A stretch of DNA of 6,206 nucleotides, from contig JAJYJA010000144.1 in NCBI GenBank assembly GCA_021789795.1, positions 1-6,206 on the forward strand, read 5' to 3'. The DNA comes from Deltaproteobacteria bacterium. Its GTDB lineage: Bacteria > Desulfobacterota > Desulfobulbia > Desulfobulbales > VMSU01. The stretch's first letter is position 1, and every line of letters begins with the position of its first letter. A program made the translations under genes and the position numbers. This document shows, one piece after another, positions 5,879 through 6,206 of this stretch. The notes below the pieces were generated by a model, which worked only from the letters and a program-made list of their open reading frames with translations, was not told the DNA's origin and did not search any database.

Positions 5879-5908
5879 ATCCTAGCACGCCCCCCGCCGG
5901 GAAACCAA
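5879..5908 (-). promoter_or_regulatory. weak sigma-70 candidate for the dynamin-like gene
   Basis: On the minus strand TTGGTT (5903-5908; 3 of 6 to consensus) and TAGGAT (5879-5884; 4 of 6) are 18 bases apart, about 45 bases before the start codon. A perfect TTGACA at 5874-5879 has no -10 partner at the right distance. The match is poor and the gene could instead be read through from upstream. Confidence 0.2.
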
Positions 5909-5916
5909 GCCTTTTC
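5909..5916 (+). repeat. left target-site duplication (GCCTTTTC)
   Basis: The 8 bases GCCTTTTC sit immediately outside the left end of the 5917-6071 element and are repeated exactly at 6072-6079 on its right side. Eight-base duplications are typical of the IS66 family. Confidence 0.7.
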
Positions 5917-6026
5917 GTAACTATCCAGCCGCACCCCATCTGCTTTGTCACCAGCCGGCTCACATACCAAAAAGTATAGCTCGCCGGCTGGGTTTCGCGC
6001 ATCTGGGGCGCGGCTGAATAGTTACG
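5916..6026 (-). repeat. 28-bp imperfect inverted repeat with nested stem
   Basis: Arms at 5916-5943 and 5999-6026 match at 24 of 28 positions as inverted copies. Inside them CCAGCCGGC (5951-5959) and GCCGGCTGG (5983-5991) are a perfect 9-bp stem, closed by a weak ATAC/GTAT stem over a T-rich loop. In minus-strand RNA the four mismatches become two G-U pairs and one tandem G-A/A-G step, so the outer helix would be continuous; in plus-strand RNA they would be real mismatches. The minus strand is the direction of the flanking genes. Confidence 0.8.
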
Positions 6027-6071
6027 GTTCCCAGTAGATGCCAATTCTGCGGCACTAAGCTGGATAGTTAC
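5917..6071. mobile_element. IS66-type MITE (non-autonomous, ~155 bp)
   Basis: The ends GTAACTATCCAGC (5917-5929) and GCTGGATAGTTAC (6059-6071) are perfect 13-bp inverted repeats, and the element is bounded by an exact 8-bp direct repeat GCCTTTTC. Termini starting GTAA and 8-bp duplications are the known hallmarks of IS66-family insertion sequences. The interior has no transposase ORF. A further copy of the terminus (GCTGAATAGTTAC, 6013-6025, 12 of 13) lies inside, in the same orientation as the right end, and makes the big hairpin with the left end. The insertion lies 14 bp downstream of the HD-GYP stop and 82 bp upstream of the dynamin-like start, so it breaks no gene. Assignment to IS66 rests on these end features, not on a database match. 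Confidence 0.7.
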
Positions 6072-6079
6072 GCCTTTTC
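6072..6079 (+). repeat. right target-site duplication (GCCTTTTC)
   Basis: Exact copy of 5909-5916, directly outside the right end of the element. It lies between the element and the stop codon of the HD-GYP gene. Confidence 0.7.
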
Positions 6080-6085
6080 TGATGC

Positions 6086-6206
6086 TTACCCGCCAGGCGG
6101 CCGGCAATAATCAAGCTCCAGAAAGCGCTCCACCACCTGGGGGTCGAACTGGCTACCCGAGCCGGCCAGGATATGGGCGCAGACCTCCTCGGTCTTCCAG
6201 GCCCCG
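6086..6206 (-). CDS. C-terminal end of an HD-GYP domain protein, partial
   Basis: The last 39 residues of a minus-strand gene that continues beyond the right edge. The fragment reads GAWKTEEVCAHILAG, then SGSQFDPQVVERFLEL and a short tail ending PPGG. The pattern of a W-K/E-EA helix followed by G-S/T-x-FDPxVVxxFL is the end of HD-GYP domains, many of which hydrolyse cyclic di-GMP. The metal-binding HD and the GYP motif lie outside the window, so activity cannot be judged; the protein may also carry a receiver or other N-terminal domain. It is co-oriented with the dynamin-like gene, but a 251-bp gap holding the mobile element separates them. Confidence 0.8.
   Translation of the reverse strand, partial: GAWKTEEVCAHILAGSGSQFDPQVVERFLELDYCRPPGG

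Noticed and set aside
5874..5879. Perfect TTGACA on the minus strand upstream of the dynamin-like gene
   Set aside because: No -10-like hexamer occurs at a workable distance before the start codon.
5973..5978. TATACT (minus strand) inside the MITE as a -10 box
   Set aside because: No -35-like hexamer lies 16-18 bases upstream, and the bases fall in the loop of the palindrome.
5838..6107. 89-codon minus-strand ORF over the intergenic region
   Set aside because: It overlaps the HD-GYP end in another frame, runs through the MITE's inverted repeats and resembles no protein; it is a by-product of the element's composition.

Overview
This 6.2-kb window is a GC-rich bacterial chromosome segment with densely packed genes and strong G/C bias at third codon positions. 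The best lineage hint is the adenylate kinase, whose LID carries a Cys-X5-His-X19-Cys-X2-Cys set like the metal-binding Adk known from Desulfovibrio. Together with the FapA/DUF342 protein, the RCK potassium channel and an HD-GYP protein, this suggests a Desulfobacterota (former Deltaproteobacteria) chromosome. That placement is an inference and I cannot name a genus.

Layout, left to right. (1) pdxJ (+), lacking only its first ~16 codons, ends 11 bp from a convergent gene. (2) A two-gene minus-strand unit: a MthK-like 2TM/RCK potassium channel followed 27 bp later by a FapA (DUF342) polysaccharide-binding-like protein. (3) A divergently placed, unrecognised 40-codon ORF with a good ribosome binding site. 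(4) A 328-bp stretch without a gene (3426-3753): a C-rich G-poor tract, a near-consensus sigma-70 promoter, then a ~240-nt leader holding a REP-like inverted repeat and a hairpin. (5) adk (+). (6) A strong hairpin between adk and a convergent minus-strand gene. (7) An EHD/dynamin-like GTPase with two C-terminal membrane segments (-). (8) A 251-bp gap (5835-6085) that holds a weak promoter candidate and a small mobile element of about 155 bp. The element has 13-bp perfect terminal inverted repeats starting GTAA and is flanked by an 8-bp direct repeat, the signature of an IS66-family-derived MITE. (9) The C-terminal 39 residues of an HD-GYP protein (-), whose gene runs off the right edge.

How the parts relate. 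pdxJ (vitamin B6 synthesis) and adk (nucleotide balance) are housekeeping genes. The channel/FapA pair and the HD-GYP/dynamin pair are co-oriented, but nothing in the sequence ties them to one pathway. The points most worth a second look are the IS66-type MITE, with its internal third copy of the terminus and a 28-bp helix that would be continuous only in minus-strand RNA; an internal Shine-Dalgarno/ATG in the channel gene, placed as in MthK for a separate RCK-only subunit; the 40-aa ORF; and the structured leader of adk. I did not find a CRISPR array, defence island, prophage or other obviously new multi-gene system.
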